From the NCBI GenBank assembly GCA_040754375.1, contig JBFMCT010000036.1, positions 1 through 33,235 of the forward strand: a stretch of 33,235 nucleotides of DNA. Direction: 5' to 3'. A model generated the notes under the pieces. That model saw only the letters and a program-made list of their open reading frames with translations, did no database searches and had not been told where the DNA came from. This stretch comes from Actinomycetota bacterium. GTDB lineage: Bacteria > Actinomycetota > Acidimicrobiia > Acidimicrobiales > AC-14. Of the stretch, positions 22,729 to 31,013 are shown piece after piece; position 1 is the stretch's first letter; every line of letters begins with the position of its first letter. A program made the translations under genes and the position numbers.

Positions 22729-23508
22729 TCAGAGGTTCTTCGGCCCTGGGCGTCCTCCCTTCGATCGGGCGTCCTTCATGCGGAACGACTCTCCTTCGGT
22801 GACCACGACGACGGCGTGGTGGAGCAGGCGATCGAGGAGACTGACGGCGGTGGTGTGCTCGGGCAGGAAGCGGCCCCAGTCCTCGAACGGCCAGTGCGAG
22901 CCGATGCCCAGGGACCGGCGTTCGTAGGCGCCGGCGACGAGGCGGAAGAACAGCTGGGCGCCGGTGGAGTCCAGCGGGGCGAAGCCGATCTCGTCGATCA
23001 GCACCAGGTCGGCGCGCAGGATCGACTCGATGACCCGGCCGACGGAATTGTCGGCCATGCCCCGGTAGAGGGTCTCGACCAGCTCGGCGGCGGTGAAGTA
23101 GCGGACCCGCAGGCCGGACTCGACGGCATGGTGGCCCAGGCCCACGAGCAGGTGGCTCTTCCCCGTCCCCGGCGGCCCCACGAGACAAAGGTTCTCCTTG
23201 GCCCTGACCCACTCGAGGCTCGACAGGTACTCGAAGGTGGCCGGCTTCACCGACGACGTGGCGACGTCGAACTCATCCAGCGTCTTGGTCACCGGGAAGG
23301 CGGCCTGGCGCAGGCGCTCACGGGCGTTGGAGGCGTCCCGGGAGGCGACCTCGGCGTCGATCAGGGTGCGCAGGAACTCCTCCGGCGACCAGCGCTGGGT
23401 CTTGGCCGTGACCAGCAGCTCGGCGGACAGCCGGCGCATGGCACCCAGGCGCAGCCGGCGGAACCCGGCGTCGAGGTCGGCCGGCAGTGCCGGCGGGGCG
23501 GCGCTCAT
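22729..23508 (-). CDS. istB: IS21 helper ATPase IstB
   Basis: A 259-residue AAA+ ATPase. Walker A GPPGTGKSH is near residue 110 and Walker B VLIDEIGF near 168; the C-terminal part (EDWGRFLPEHT, DRLLHHAVVVVTEGESFRMKD) is the IstB-type sensor and tail. IstB binds and bends target DNA and recruits the IstA transposase. The ATG at 23508 overlaps the istA stop by 4 bases (ATGA). Full length, so probably active. Confidence 0.95.
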   Translation of the reverse strand: MSAAPPALPADLDAGFRRLRLGAMRRLSAELLVTAKTQRWSPEEFLRTLIDAEVASRDASNARERLRQAAFPVTKTLDEFDVATSSVKPATFEYLSSLEWVRAKENLCLVGPPGTGKSHLLVGLGHHAVESGLRVRYFTAAELVETLYRGMADNSVGRVIESILRADLVLIDEIGFAPLDSTGAQLFFRLVAGAYERRSLGIGSHWPFEDWGRFLPEHTTAVSLLDRLLHHAVVVVTEGESFRMKDARSKGGRPGPKNL

Positions 23509-24965
23509 GGCCGCTCCTCGCCGATGGCGTAGTCGCTCAGCGGCCGAGTGGGAACGCTGGGCAGGGCCAGCACCAGGGCCTCGCCCGGCGCCGTGGGCCG
23601 GGCCACGCCGGCGCCGGCGGCCAGGATGGAGCGCACGTCATGAGCCCGGAAGCGCCCGAAGGCGACAGCGCGCTCCAGGGCGGCGAGCAGCGCCGCCTTG
23701 CCGTGGGCGGCCTCCATCCCGGCCAGCTCGTCGAGGTCGCCGGCCAGAGAGGTGATGCCCGAGGCGGCGGCGGCCTTGATGAAGGACTCCGCCACCGGCC
23801 CCAGGGCGCAGAACGCCTTCTCGGCCGGCGTCTTGGGCCGCACCGGCCGCTGCGGTGCAGGTCGCGGGCCGCCGTAGTGGTCGTCGTCCACCGACGCCTC
23901 ACCAGGGGCGACGAGGCGGTGGGTAGCCACCACGGCGCCCAGGAGGACGACCTGGACCTCGCCGTCGGCGACGCGGACCTCCACCTGCTTGCCGATGTGG
24001 CGGGTCGGCACCGAGTAGCGGGCCGAGCCGAACCGCACGCAGCTGAGGCGGTCGACCTTTCGAACCACCAGCTTGCCGATGCGGGCCCGCAGCGACGGCA
24101 GCTCCCGCAATAGCGGCGCCTCGACGAGCAGGCGCTCGGCGGGGACGGCGCAGATCTCCGAGTGCTGCGCGGCGTTCACCTCGGCGGCCCACGCCCGCCC
24201 GGCGGCGTTGGCCTTGGCCAGGTCGTCGACCGACAGCGCCTCGGGGACCATGAGGTCGGACTTCACGTAACCGACCAGGTTCTCGGCCAGCCCTTTCGAT
24301 TCGGGATCGGCGCCCTCACAGAAATCAGGGCGGAAGGAGTAATGGTTGGCGAAGCGGACGTAGTCGGCCGTCGGCACCACCACCCCGGCCACGGTGCCGC
24401 CCTTGAGACAGCCCATACGGTCGCTGAGCACGGTCTTCGGCACGCCGCCCAGGGCCTCGAAACAGGAGGCCAAGGCGGCCAGGGTGGTCTCGGAGCGCTG
24501 GTTGTCGGCGAAGCAGACGAAGCGGGCCCGGCTCCAGGCCAGCACGGCGCAGAACACCGACAGCGACCCGATCTGGCCCCAGTCGATAACCAGCATGTCG
24601 CCCGGCGCCCACACGCCGGGACGACGGCCCCGGTGGTGGTCGGCGCGCCAGGCCTTCTTGGTGATGGCCACCAGGCGGCGGAAGTTGCGGGCCGAGCCGT
24701 CGTAGCCGGCGGCCCGGGCGGTCGGGAGCAGGCGCTTGGCCGAGATCAGCCCGTTCGTCTTCGCCACCCGCTCGGCCACGATGTCGGCGACGGTGTCGTA
24801 GTTGTGGGCCACGGCCGGCGCCGGGCCGGTGGCTTCGGCTTCGGCGGCGGCAACGGCCCGCCTCACGGTCTTGGGGGTGGTGCCGCAGAGCTTGGCTGCG
24901 GCCCGGTAGGAGCCCACCTCTCGGTAGGCGGCGTTCATGTCCATGCGTTCCCTCACTGATTTCAT
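23505..24965 (-). CDS. istA: IS21 transposase IstA
   Basis: A 486-residue DDE transposase. An N-terminal helix-turn-helix (YREVGSYRAAAKLCGTTPKTVRR) recognises the end repeats. The catalytic core has Asp in MLVIDWGQ (about residue 127), Asp in VLSDRMGCLKGG (about 181) and Glu in DPESKGLAENLVGYVK (about 226-231). A C-terminal beta-barrel (YSVPTRHIGKQVEVRVADGEVQV) follows. It is intact and long enough to be functional. Confidence 0.95.
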   Translation of the reverse strand: MKSVRERMDMNAAYREVGSYRAAAKLCGTTPKTVRRAVAAAEAEATGPAPAVAHNYDTVADIVAERVAKTNGLISAKRLLPTARAAGYDGSARNFRRLVAITKKAWRADHHRGRRPGVWAPGDMLVIDWGQIGSLSVFCAVLAWSRARFVCFADNQRSETTLAALASCFEALGGVPKTVLSDRMGCLKGGTVAGVVVPTADYVRFANHYSFRPDFCEGADPESKGLAENLVGYVKSDLMVPEALSVDDLAKANAAGRAWAAEVNAAQHSEICAVPAERLLVEAPLLRELPSLRARIGKLVVRKVDRLSCVRFGSARYSVPTRHIGKQVEVRVADGEVQVVLLGAVVATHRLVAPGEASVDDDHYGGPRPAPQRPVRPKTPAEKAFCALGPVAESFIKAAAASGITSLAGDLDELAGMEAAHGKAALLAALERAVAFGRFRAHDVRSILAAGAGVARPTAPGEALVLALPSVPTRPLSDYAIGEERP

Positions 24966-25099
24966 GGGGCGTCCCTCGGTCGGTTCGGTGTTGGGTAGAC
25001 ACCGCCACCGTCACCGGCCGGGGGACTTCACGGGTGGATGCTCAGCGAGGGGTGGGGACTTCTGGTGGCCACCAGCGGGGACCTCAGCTGGCCATAAGT

Positions 25100-25124
25100 G
25101 GGGACTTTCTCATGGCCACGGACA
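25100..25124. repeat. IS21-family right terminal inverted repeat
   Basis: Inverted, it starts TGTCCGTGGCCATG and ends AGTCCCC. It pairs with the left end at 22665-22689. Two further binding-type repeats lie just inside, at about 25045-25095. Confidence 0.85.
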
Positions 25125-25694
25125 CAGCCCCATCGTTCGTCTCGGTCTCGAATCGGAACTCCTAACTCAATTGTAGAGGCTCGCCAGCCGGAGCCGGTAA
25201 CCCGACGGGCCATGACTACCCGCAGGTTTCCCGAGTTGCTGGAACGCGACAGAGCAGACCGGCCGAGCGGTCGCGTGTCGTCCATCCGCTCGGTCGGGAT
25301 TACGGCGACCTTCCCCCATCCTCGTGCTATTCGTGCGGAGTAGCGATCGCAGGCGGTCCACCCACCCGGCTTCGGCACCTGTGCAGCGCGAGGTAACGCG
25401 CGGTAACCACGACGGGCGGACGGCGAAGCGATCTCGGGCGGCCCTGCTGCCACCGTACGCCGGTTACCGGGCGGCTTCTGGTCCGATCGGACGGGCGTTT
25501 GGCCCGTAGTCTGGGCGTCCCACAAACTGCGCTGGCTGTTGACACGCCGCCGCCCATGCTGGCCCACCCCACCTCCCGGCGGTGGAGTCGAGTCCTACGA
25601 GGCGCGCCGCAAACGCACCTGGCGGCGCATGAGCGTCGAACCTCGGACCACCTGACGGGATAACTTCAGGGATCGGTCAGACGAGAGGGATGAC
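25125..25694. other. Intergenic stretch after the IS
   Basis: A 570-base gap. The remainder of the interrupted vapB and any PIN toxin were looked for here and not found. A TTGACA at 25539-25544 has no matching -10 at normal spacing. The last bases hold GAGAGGG, a possible ribosome site for the gene at 25695. Confidence 0.5.
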
Positions 25695-26339
25695 ATGGGC
25701 ACAACTGGTGACGAAGCGGCGCGAGTCGGACGTCGACGGAAGGTGTGGGTGATAGCTGTCTGCGCCTGGTTACTCATCGGTCAGCCACAGTTGGCCGGCT
25801 CACAGGATGTCGATGTCGACGAGCAGGTCGCTGTTTCGCAGATCGATCCGGTGGCGCACGAGGATATTTGCGAGCGTCTCCGGTCGCTGCAGACTACGGT
25901 CGGCGGGTTCCAGACCGTAGACATCCTCACTTCGATCGAGAAGCTTCTCGATTGTTCCCGCTTGATGCCATGGACAACGACGACAACATCAAGTCCTCCG
26001 CAGACAACGACCACCACACTGAGCCCGCCCGCCATGGCCGCATATGCCCACGTTCATGCCGGCGTTCTTGATCCGGCGCGTTCAAGGAATGTCGTTGCTG
26101 TAACGACGGCGCTGGACGCCAGTGGGCGGAGAATCTACTGCTTCGACCTTGGTTTCGTCCCTATAAACGCTCAAGTGACTGCCGAGGGTAGCGACGTAAC
26201 GTCGTCGACGTCTTCCCGTGCATCAGTGAAAGGCACGCCGGTTATGGCAGAGCTTCCGTGTGGAGCCGATGCTGACGCCGCAGTCTCTTATCCGGACCCC
26301 GGAACGAACGCCGGAAGCTTCTACGCTGTCTTTCAGTGA
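25695..26339 (+). CDS. Secreted protein with Thr-rich linker, unknown
   Basis: A 214-residue protein. A basic N-terminus (residues 1-16) is followed by a hydrophobic signal-like segment (VWVIAVCAWLLIGQPQLAGS, about 17-36), a domain with two cysteines, a linker rich in Thr, Ser and Pro (TTTTTSSPPQTTTTTLSPP, about 93-111) and a C-terminal domain also with two cysteines. The layout suggests an exported or surface protein with a flexible stalk. No family is recognised. The GC and codon use are lower than in the first half of the window, consistent with transfer. Confidence 0.65.
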   Translation: MGTTGDEAARVGRRRKVWVIAVCAWLLIGQPQLAGSQDVDVDEQVAVSQIDPVAHEDICERLRSLQTTVGGFQTVDILTSIEKLLDCSRLMPWTTTTTSSPPQTTTTTLSPPAMAAYAHVHAGVLDPARSRNVVAVTTALDASGRRIYCFDLGFVPINAQVTAEGSDVTSSTSSRASVKGTPVMAELPCGADADAAVSYPDPGTNAGSFYAVFQ

Positions 26340-26407
26340 AGGCGCTCTACTTCGGCACTAGCCGAGCGTGCGATAACGCCACCTGACGTATCCCGGAACG
26401 GGATGCC

Positions 26408-26935
26408 CTACAATCGCCTCAGTAATTCGGCCTTCTTGGCCTCGAACTCCTCCTGGCTAAGAACCCCTGCCTCCTTTAGTTCACCGAGCTGCTTGATCTG
26501 ACCGATGATGTCCGGGTGGGCCGTACCGGCTGCACTTGGCGGCCCCGCCTTCGGCCCGCTGACGCGAGCGCGTACGACATCAACCATCTCCTTACCGTCA
26601 TCCTTGTTCACGTTCTTGAGCTCAGTCTTGTTACCACTAGCGAAGATTGCGATCGTCCCAAGCGCTAGGCCAGTGCTCCACTGGACAGACGACACTTTCT
26701 CGAGCGGAAAGTCCTCGCTTCTCTTGGAGATGACTCCATCTTGCAGAAACAGGAGTCGCCGATCAGTGAGCACAATCAGCCCTGTTCCCGCACCATAGGC
26801 ACCGGTCGTCATCCGCTCAACCGTTTCGCCCTCCCAAAGGTGCTCGGTGAGTCGCTTAATCTCTCGGCCGCCACCGAGCCTTGCGCGCATCTTGCTTCTG
26901 GCGGCGGCAATGTCCGGTCGGAGGGTTTCGGCCAT
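26408..26935 (-). CDS. Bacterial PH-domain protein with SHOCT tail
   Basis: A 175-residue cytoplasmic protein. Residues about 30-125 form a bacterial PH-like barrel (LTDRRLLFLQDGVISKRSEDFP, VSSVQWSTGLALGTIAIFASG), and the last 30 residues are a SHOCT motif (IGQIKQLGELKEAGVLSQEEF, then KKAELLRRL). Proteins of this layout are common and mostly uncharacterised; SHOCT is thought to mediate oligomerisation. The ATG at 26935 has GGAGAG 8 bases upstream. It sits alone between hypothetical genes. Confidence 0.85.
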   Translation of the reverse strand: MAETLRPDIAAARSKMRARLGGGREIKRLTEHLWEGETVERMTTGAYGAGTGLIVLTDRRLLFLQDGVISKRSEDFPLEKVSSVQWSTGLALGTIAIFASGNKTELKNVNKDDGKEMVDVVRARVSGPKAGPPSAAGTAHPDIIGQIKQLGELKEAGVLSQEEFEAKKAELLRRL

Positions 26936-27210
26936 CAGTCAGACTCTCCTTCGCCATCTGTTTCGTTCAAGTCTGGCACAGAGGGGCAGACCGTCGCGAC
27001 TCGGGCGACTCCGCTTCAGCCACCCTTCATCGAGCGTGGTCTTGCCCCTCGCGTCAAGCCGGTCGAGATTCACAGCAGTCAGCTCGACTTCGACGAGACG
27101 TTAGAACACTCACCGATTGCTGCTGCTTCGGTGTACCGACACCCGATCGTGATCGTGTCACCGCCGGCCCGGCCGAACGTTTGGGTTGTCTGGGTCCCGC
27201 CAGCGCCAAC

Positions 27211-27531
27211 CTACGGCCAAACCTCGGCGGCGATCGCCGGCGTTGGCGGCCGTACCGGCAGGTCGAAGTCCGGATCATCTTGATCCGTTCCATCAACCGC
27301 CCAAGCCCTAGACGGTGCTCGGAACCCGAGGTGGGCGTACGGACTTCGCATCCATCGCCAAACAACCTGGGACTCGCCTTGGATGCGGACGCCGTTCGCC
27401 CAGCGTGCCGTCGTCCGCCCGGCGTACAGCAGCAGCGGACCGCCGTCCGCAGGAAAGGGATACCAGGGGTCGTCGCTGCGGCGAATCGAGGCAACCGGCA
27501 GGTCGTCGGCCTCGGTCGTCACGCACCACAC
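27211..27531 (-). CDS. Possible hypothetical protein
   Basis: A 106-residue frame (GTG at 27531) with plausible composition: WCVTTEADDLPVASIRRSDD, PWYPFPADGGPLLLYAGRT. Codons in the first half have high third-position GC, suggesting true coding or a recent relic. The frame remains open upstream of the GTG, so the N-terminus is uncertain and it could be the tail of a truncated gene. No ribosome site and no recognised family. The 275 bases between it and the PH-domain gene hold nothing I can support. Confidence 0.4.
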   Translation of the reverse strand: MWCVTTEADDLPVASIRRSDDPWYPFPADGGPLLLYAGRTTARWANGVRIQGESQVVWRWMRSPYAHLGFRAPSRAWAVDGTDQDDPDFDLPVRPPTPAIAAEVWP

Positions 27532-27754
27532 TGAACCACGTTTCTGAACCAGCGGGTCGGCATTCTGGCAGGCGACTCGGGGTATCCCCTGCCCCCTACC
27601 GACAGACCTCGATCAACCTCCCAACCGTCACCTACCGCCGGGTAGGTGGGACACACGCGATCCGCACGAGTTCGGCACAACCGTCGCGCTCGATCAACCG
27701 TCCCCCGTGCGAACGACCGAGGCGACGCTGGACGGTAGCGGGCGCGTGGTGGCG

Positions 27755-28702
27755 CTATGCAACCTCCCCAACGTCAGTCACTGTGGCCAGCGTCAACACT
27801 TCCCCCAGATACAGGTAGGAATTGAAGAATAGAAACCGTGCCTCGTCAATCGACACTTCGCTATGCACACCGGCACTGACACGATCATACAAGTCTGCAA
27901 GAGTCCGCCGAAGCTTGTTGCGACGAGAGTCGCTCTGCGTCCTCTCGCGGATGTACGCGTTCAGGCGGTTTCTCGTGTTGGCCGCGCCGAGCGCGATCTC
28001 CTCCCCGTTGACGGCCAATGCTTGATTGGTTGGTGGGTAGATCGCGTCTGCTACTGCATCTATAAGCCTCCGACAAGTTGTCAAGGCCTGGCTGACCGCC
28101 TCCTCGTCACCCTCGGAGAGTCGCTGGTAGATTGACTCGACCTTGGCGAGAGTGTCGCCGCTGAGCGGTGACAGCAGTACGTCGACCTGTTGACGGACGC
28201 TCTCGAATAGCTCCGCCTGTTTCGCGCTGAACGCCAGCTCGTAGAAGCGACTCACTGCGAATTGGTGGAGCAGCGCCAGGACCTTCGCCCGTGTGCCGGT
28301 GAACCTGCTGATAGCCGTCGCGATCCTCGCTTGAGCCTGCCTCGCCTGCGCTAGCGCCCCAATTAAGCCGTCGCCACTCAGGTTGGCTACTTGAGATGCG
28401 CTGAGCAAGGACTCGTGAGCGGAGATTTGCGCCTCCAGCTCGACGATCCCCTGCCAGTATCCTTGTTTGGCCTTCTCATCGAGCCAGCGCCCCGTCAAGC
28501 TCATATAGCGACGGCCGAGTTCACTGTCGTAGTAGCCATGGAGTTCCATCTCGAGCCATTGCTGAGATGTGCTGTCTCCCACTAGCCGAGCGAGGCGAGC
28601 CGCCTTAAGCACTAGCGCCGATATCGGGAAACGGGAGAGTTCGATATCATCCAGCAACTCTGTGGCCAGCTGCAGTGTGTGCACAGCGAGGCTCGTCGAC
28701 AC
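27755..28702 (-). CDS. AbiTii-domain protein, candidate phage defence
   Basis: A 315-residue soluble protein. Its N-terminal 75 residues (LATELLDDIELSRFPISALVL, then ARLARLVGDS, WLEMELHGYYD) fit the AbiTii domain, named from an abortive-infection protein. The rest is helical (about residues 80-310) and without a known catalytic motif. The GTG at 28702 was chosen over an upstream ATG because TATGGT lies 6 bases before it and because upstream codons run into an IS-end remnant. It probably acts alone or with an unseen effector. Accessory location supports a defence role, which remains an inference. Confidence 0.7.
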   Translation of the reverse strand: MSTSLAVHTLQLATELLDDIELSRFPISALVLKAARLARLVGDSTSQQWLEMELHGYYDSELGRRYMSLTGRWLDEKAKQGYWQGIVELEAQISAHESLLSASQVANLSGDGLIGALAQARQAQARIATAISRFTGTRAKVLALLHQFAVSRFYELAFSAKQAELFESVRQQVDVLLSPLSGDTLAKVESIYQRLSEGDEEAVSQALTTCRRLIDAVADAIYPPTNQALAVNGEEIALGAANTRNRLNAYIRERTQSDSRRNKLRRTLADLYDRVSAGVHSEVSIDEARFLFFNSYLYLGEVLTLATVTDVGEVA

Positions 28703-28708
28703 GAAACC

Positions 28709-28714
28709 ACCATA
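28709..28714 (-). promoter_or_regulatory. -10 box TATGGT, leaderless type
   Basis: Reading leftward, TATGGT is followed by GGTTTC and the GTG of the AbiTii-domain gene at 28702. Confidence 0.45.
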
Positions 28715-28755
28715 GCCACGCCTCATGAGGTAAGGGCCTGCATTCCGGGGATGTC

Positions 28756-28805
28756 TGTCGCCCGCCAGCGAGAAGGGACCACCCTTTCGCCAGCGGCATG
28801 GGACA
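28756..28805. mobile_element. Solitary IS21-type end
   Basis: Begins TGTCGCCCGCCA, followed by GGGACCACCCTTTCGCCAG and CATGGGAC. The same start and repeats occur at 32967-33050. The layout (TGT start, then repeated transposase-site-like units) matches IS21-family ends, but no IS genes follow; after about 50 bases a purC fragment begins. Confidence 0.6.
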
Positions 28806-28944
28806 ACCTTCGGGTCAGACGCCGCCACCTCCGGCGCTGCCAGCCGAGGTCATCGCTGCCTCCCGCGAGCGCTACGTGACCGCGTACGAGCGCCTCACGG
28901 GCCTGCGCTTCGCCGACTGGCCCGGCGTGCCGGGCGGGGCGTGA
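28806..28944 (+). pseudogene. 3' fragment of purC (SAICAR synthetase)
   Basis: The frame ending at TGA 28942-28944 reads [20 protein letters not shown] and [16 protein letters not shown]. This is the C-terminal end of phosphoribosylaminoimidazole-succinocarboxamide synthase, where LPxEVVxxTxxxYxEAYERLTG is conserved. Only about 44 codons are left, joined on the left to an IS21-type end. The full gene is presumably elsewhere in the genome. Confidence 0.7.
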
Positions 28945-29046
28945 GACCGAGCGGGGTCCGAGACTGATCACCGCTGGCACCGGAGCCGGGCACGGTAACG
29001 GATCGACGGTTCCCGCGATCGGCTCCATCGGCTCGACAGATACAGA

Positions 29047-29316
29047 TCGCCGGCGCTGCGCCCCGCCCTTGGCCTGGGCCCGTTGCTGGCGCTGCTCGGC
29101 CTGGCGCTGGCGCTCGGCGGCGGCATCCCGTGAGGGCGGCTTCCCCGAGTTCCCGGAGTTCTGGCGGAGCTGCCGCTCCAGGTCCGCCACCCTTTCCTCA
29201 AGGCGCTGGTTGGTCTGGAGAAGAGCCTCGATCGTCTCGGCCTGCGCCGACACGACGGCCTCCAGCTCGGCGACGCGCTGCTCGTGCCCGGAGGCCGAGG
29301 GCGCGTCGTGTGACAT
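29047..29316 (-). pseudogene. IS66-family transposase N-terminal fragment
   Basis: From ATG 29316 the frame has a coiled coil (VAELEAVVSAQAETIEALLQ, RLEERVADLERQL) and then QNSGNSGKPPSRD, the hallmark N-terminus of IS66 TnpC transposases. After about 90 residues the similarity ends (an intact copy would continue with a GKQPGxxG-like motif), although the frame remains open to 28723. The zinc finger and DDE core are missing. Confidence 0.75.
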
Positions 29317-29398
29317 GTGCACACCTTCGCGACCACCCCGCGCGACCCTGCTTACAACGGTGAATTCTTCAGAGATCCGTGTCAGGCCGCCCGCTGAC

Positions 29399-29410
29399 CT
29401 GAACACTTAC
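29399..29410. mobile_element. Probable IS66 terminal end
   Basis: Inverted, the sequence reads GTAAGTGTTCAG; IS66 ends start with GTAA. It lies 83 bases upstream of the transposase fragment start, at the expected side, so 29047-29410 is likely the surviving end of one IS66 copy. Confidence 0.5.
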
Positions 29411-29699
29411 GCCCAATCGCAGTCGCTTGTGAGCCCGATCCACTGGTTCCCCACGTCGGAAAGCCTCCCACGATGACCACTCTGAGGCATCGCGAAACTC
29501 CTGATCCGCTGCCATCGGGCACGGTCAACCGAACGACGGATATTCGTGACGCGCACCCGGCCCTTGGCCATTCCGAACATGCGCCCATGATGTGCAGCCC
29601 TCGCGGGCGGCTAAGACTGCCCCGTAGAACGCTGGCTGTGCACCACTCCGAGTCGGGTTAGCCAGGCCGCGGGAGGACGCCGCGGCGCTCGTGGCAGGC
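29411..29699. other. Intergenic stretch, nothing recognised
   Basis: A 289-base gap between the IS66 remnant and the DinB-like gene. Short frames exist on both strands but none has a ribosome site or family motif. Confidence 0.5.
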
Positions 29700-30167
29700 T
29701 CAGACTCCGGTCCGTCCGTCGAGAAGCTCCCGAGTCGCGTCGGCATGACCGGCATGCCGGGCTGTCTCTTCGATGAGATGAAGGAGGACCCATCTCAGGG
29801 TGATCCCTGGGTGCTTTGGATGGTCGCAGGGGTCAGCCAGATCAGCGGCGCGGACGATTTGATCCGTGCGATCGGCCCTTTCCCGATACGTGGCGGCCAC
29901 GTCGGCAAAAGGTCGCTCGGTCGGAACCACGAACTCGCCTTCACTCCTTGAGACCGCCTGACCGTGAAGCGCTCCGTCGATCCAGCGCCACTCGAGGTGG
30001 GCGAGGTGGTTGACGATGCCGGCGATGGAGATCAGCTTGCCATCGGGCCGCCATCTCACCTGAGTCTCATCCAGGCCCTCCGCCTTGCGGAGGACCGCCT
30101 CCCGAAGGCATTGGAGCCAGGCAAGAAGCAGTTCTCGTTCATCGTCCGAGGGTTGCGGTAGCACCAC
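29700..30167 (-). CDS. DinB / DUF664-like protein
   Basis: A 155-residue four-helix-bundle protein of the DinB/YfiT-like superfamily. The metal-binding histidines are visible in IVNHLAHLEWRWIDG (about residue 55) and in LLHLIEETARHAGHADATRE (about 130-145). Actinobacterial members include mycothiol-dependent enzymes and proteins of unknown role. The GTG at 30167 was chosen since TACGGT (30175-30180) lies 7 bases before it; an ATG at 30200 is possible. Divergent from the methyltransferase gene, sharing a 135-base region. Confidence 0.82.
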   Translation of the reverse strand: MVLPQPSDDERELLLAWLQCLREAVLRKAEGLDETQVRWRPDGKLISIAGIVNHLAHLEWRWIDGALHGQAVSRSEGEFVVPTERPFADVAATYRERADRTDQIVRAADLADPCDHPKHPGITLRWVLLHLIEETARHAGHADATRELLDGRTGV

Positions 30168-30174
30168 GAGCACG

Positions 30175-30180
30175 ACCGTA
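30175..30180 (-). promoter_or_regulatory. -10 box TACGGT, leaderless type
   Basis: Reading leftward, TACGGT is followed by 7 bases and the GTG at 30167 of the DinB-like gene. Confidence 0.4.
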
Positions 30181-30302
30181 ACGCCGTGCACGTGCGCCAT
30201 GACGCCCAATTGCACGGGGTTTCCGTCGCAGTGGGTAACCGGCTTGGGGAGGCCCCGGGGAATTGCCGGCGCCTACAGGCCCACGTGCGTCATCCTGGCC
30301 CG

Positions 30303-31013
30303 GTGTACGAGCTCAGCGCAGATGTGTACGACCTGATCCACCGCGCCCGGGGCAAGAGCTACGCCGCCGAGGCCGCCCAAGTCTCCCGTGAAGTGCGAGC
30401 GCGTCACCCAGGCGCGGCATCGCTTCTCGATGTCGCGTGCGGGACTGGCAGCCACCTCCTACACCTGAGGAGGCACTTCTCCGTCAGCGGTGTCGAACTC
30501 GCGTCATCCATGATCGACGTGGCCCGAAGCCGTCTCCCTGATGTGGAGCTTCACGCCGGCGACATGCGAACCTTCGACCTGGGACGTCGCTACGACGCGG
30601 TCATCTGCCTCTTCTCGGCCATCGGCTACATGCTGCGACGTGAGGACCTCGACCTCGCAATGACGATGATGGCTCGGCATCTCAGTCCCGGAGGGGTCCT
30701 CGTGGTCGAACCCTGGTTTCACCCAGAGCGGTGGTTCGACGGTCACGTCGTCGCCGACGCCGCCAACGAGGCCGGTCTCGCGGTCGCCCGTGTGAGCCGG
30801 TCCACCCGTGACGGCAACATCAGCCGGTTCGAGTTCCGTTACGCGGTCGCCCGCCCCGAGGGCATCGAAACCTTCATGGAACCCCATGTCATGGGCCTAT
30901 GGACGGTCGAGGAGTACAGCGCGGCGATGCAGTCGACCGGTCTCGCGGTCGAGCACGACCCCGTGGGCCTGATCGGTCGGGGCCTGTTCATCGGAGTCGC
31001 CCCGACGGGGTGA
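30303..31013 (+). CDS. SAM-dependent methyltransferase (TylM1/DesVI-like)
   Basis: A 236-residue class I methyltransferase. Motif I LLDVACGTGSHLLHL is near residue 42, the acidic ribose-binding position is in VSGVELASSMIDVAR, and GDMRTFDLGRRYDAVICLFSAIGYM and GGVLVVEPWFHPERW follow. The N-terminal VYDLIHRARGKSYAAEA and the overall pattern resemble N,N-dimethyltransferases of amino-sugar antibiotics such as TylM1 and DesVI. No sugar biosynthesis genes are nearby, so the substrate is open. GTG 30303 gives the family's usual length; a longer form from 30186 would add an unrelated tail. Confidence 0.85.
   Translation: MYELSADVYDLIHRARGKSYAAEAAQVSREVRARHPGAASLLDVACGTGSHLLHLRRHFSVSGVELASSMIDVARSRLPDVELHAGDMRTFDLGRRYDAVICLFSAIGYMLRREDLDLAMTMMARHLSPGGVLVVEPWFHPERWFDGHVVADAANEAGLAVARVSRSTRDGNISRFEFRYAVARPEGIETFMEPHVMGLWTVEEYSAAMQSTGLAVEHDPVGLIGRGLFIGVAPTG

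Larger units (their letters stand above)
22665..25124 (-). mobile_element. IS21-family insertion sequence (istA, istB)
   Basis: A complete element of 2,460 bases. The ends are imperfect inverted repeats beginning TGTC at 22665 and, inverted, at 25124; 21 of the first 25 positions agree. Inside each end the unit TGGCCA-N(4-5)-AGTCCCC recurs (twice on the left, three times on the right, one right copy reading GGTCCCC), as in IS21 elements where transposase binds repeated sites. It carries istA and istB with a 4-base overlap, both leftward. I find no target duplication in the flanks. Confidence 0.93.

Noticed and set aside
25539-25567. TTGACA as a -35 promoter element
   Set aside because: No -10-like hexamer lies 16-19 bases downstream, and the next gene starts over 150 bases away.
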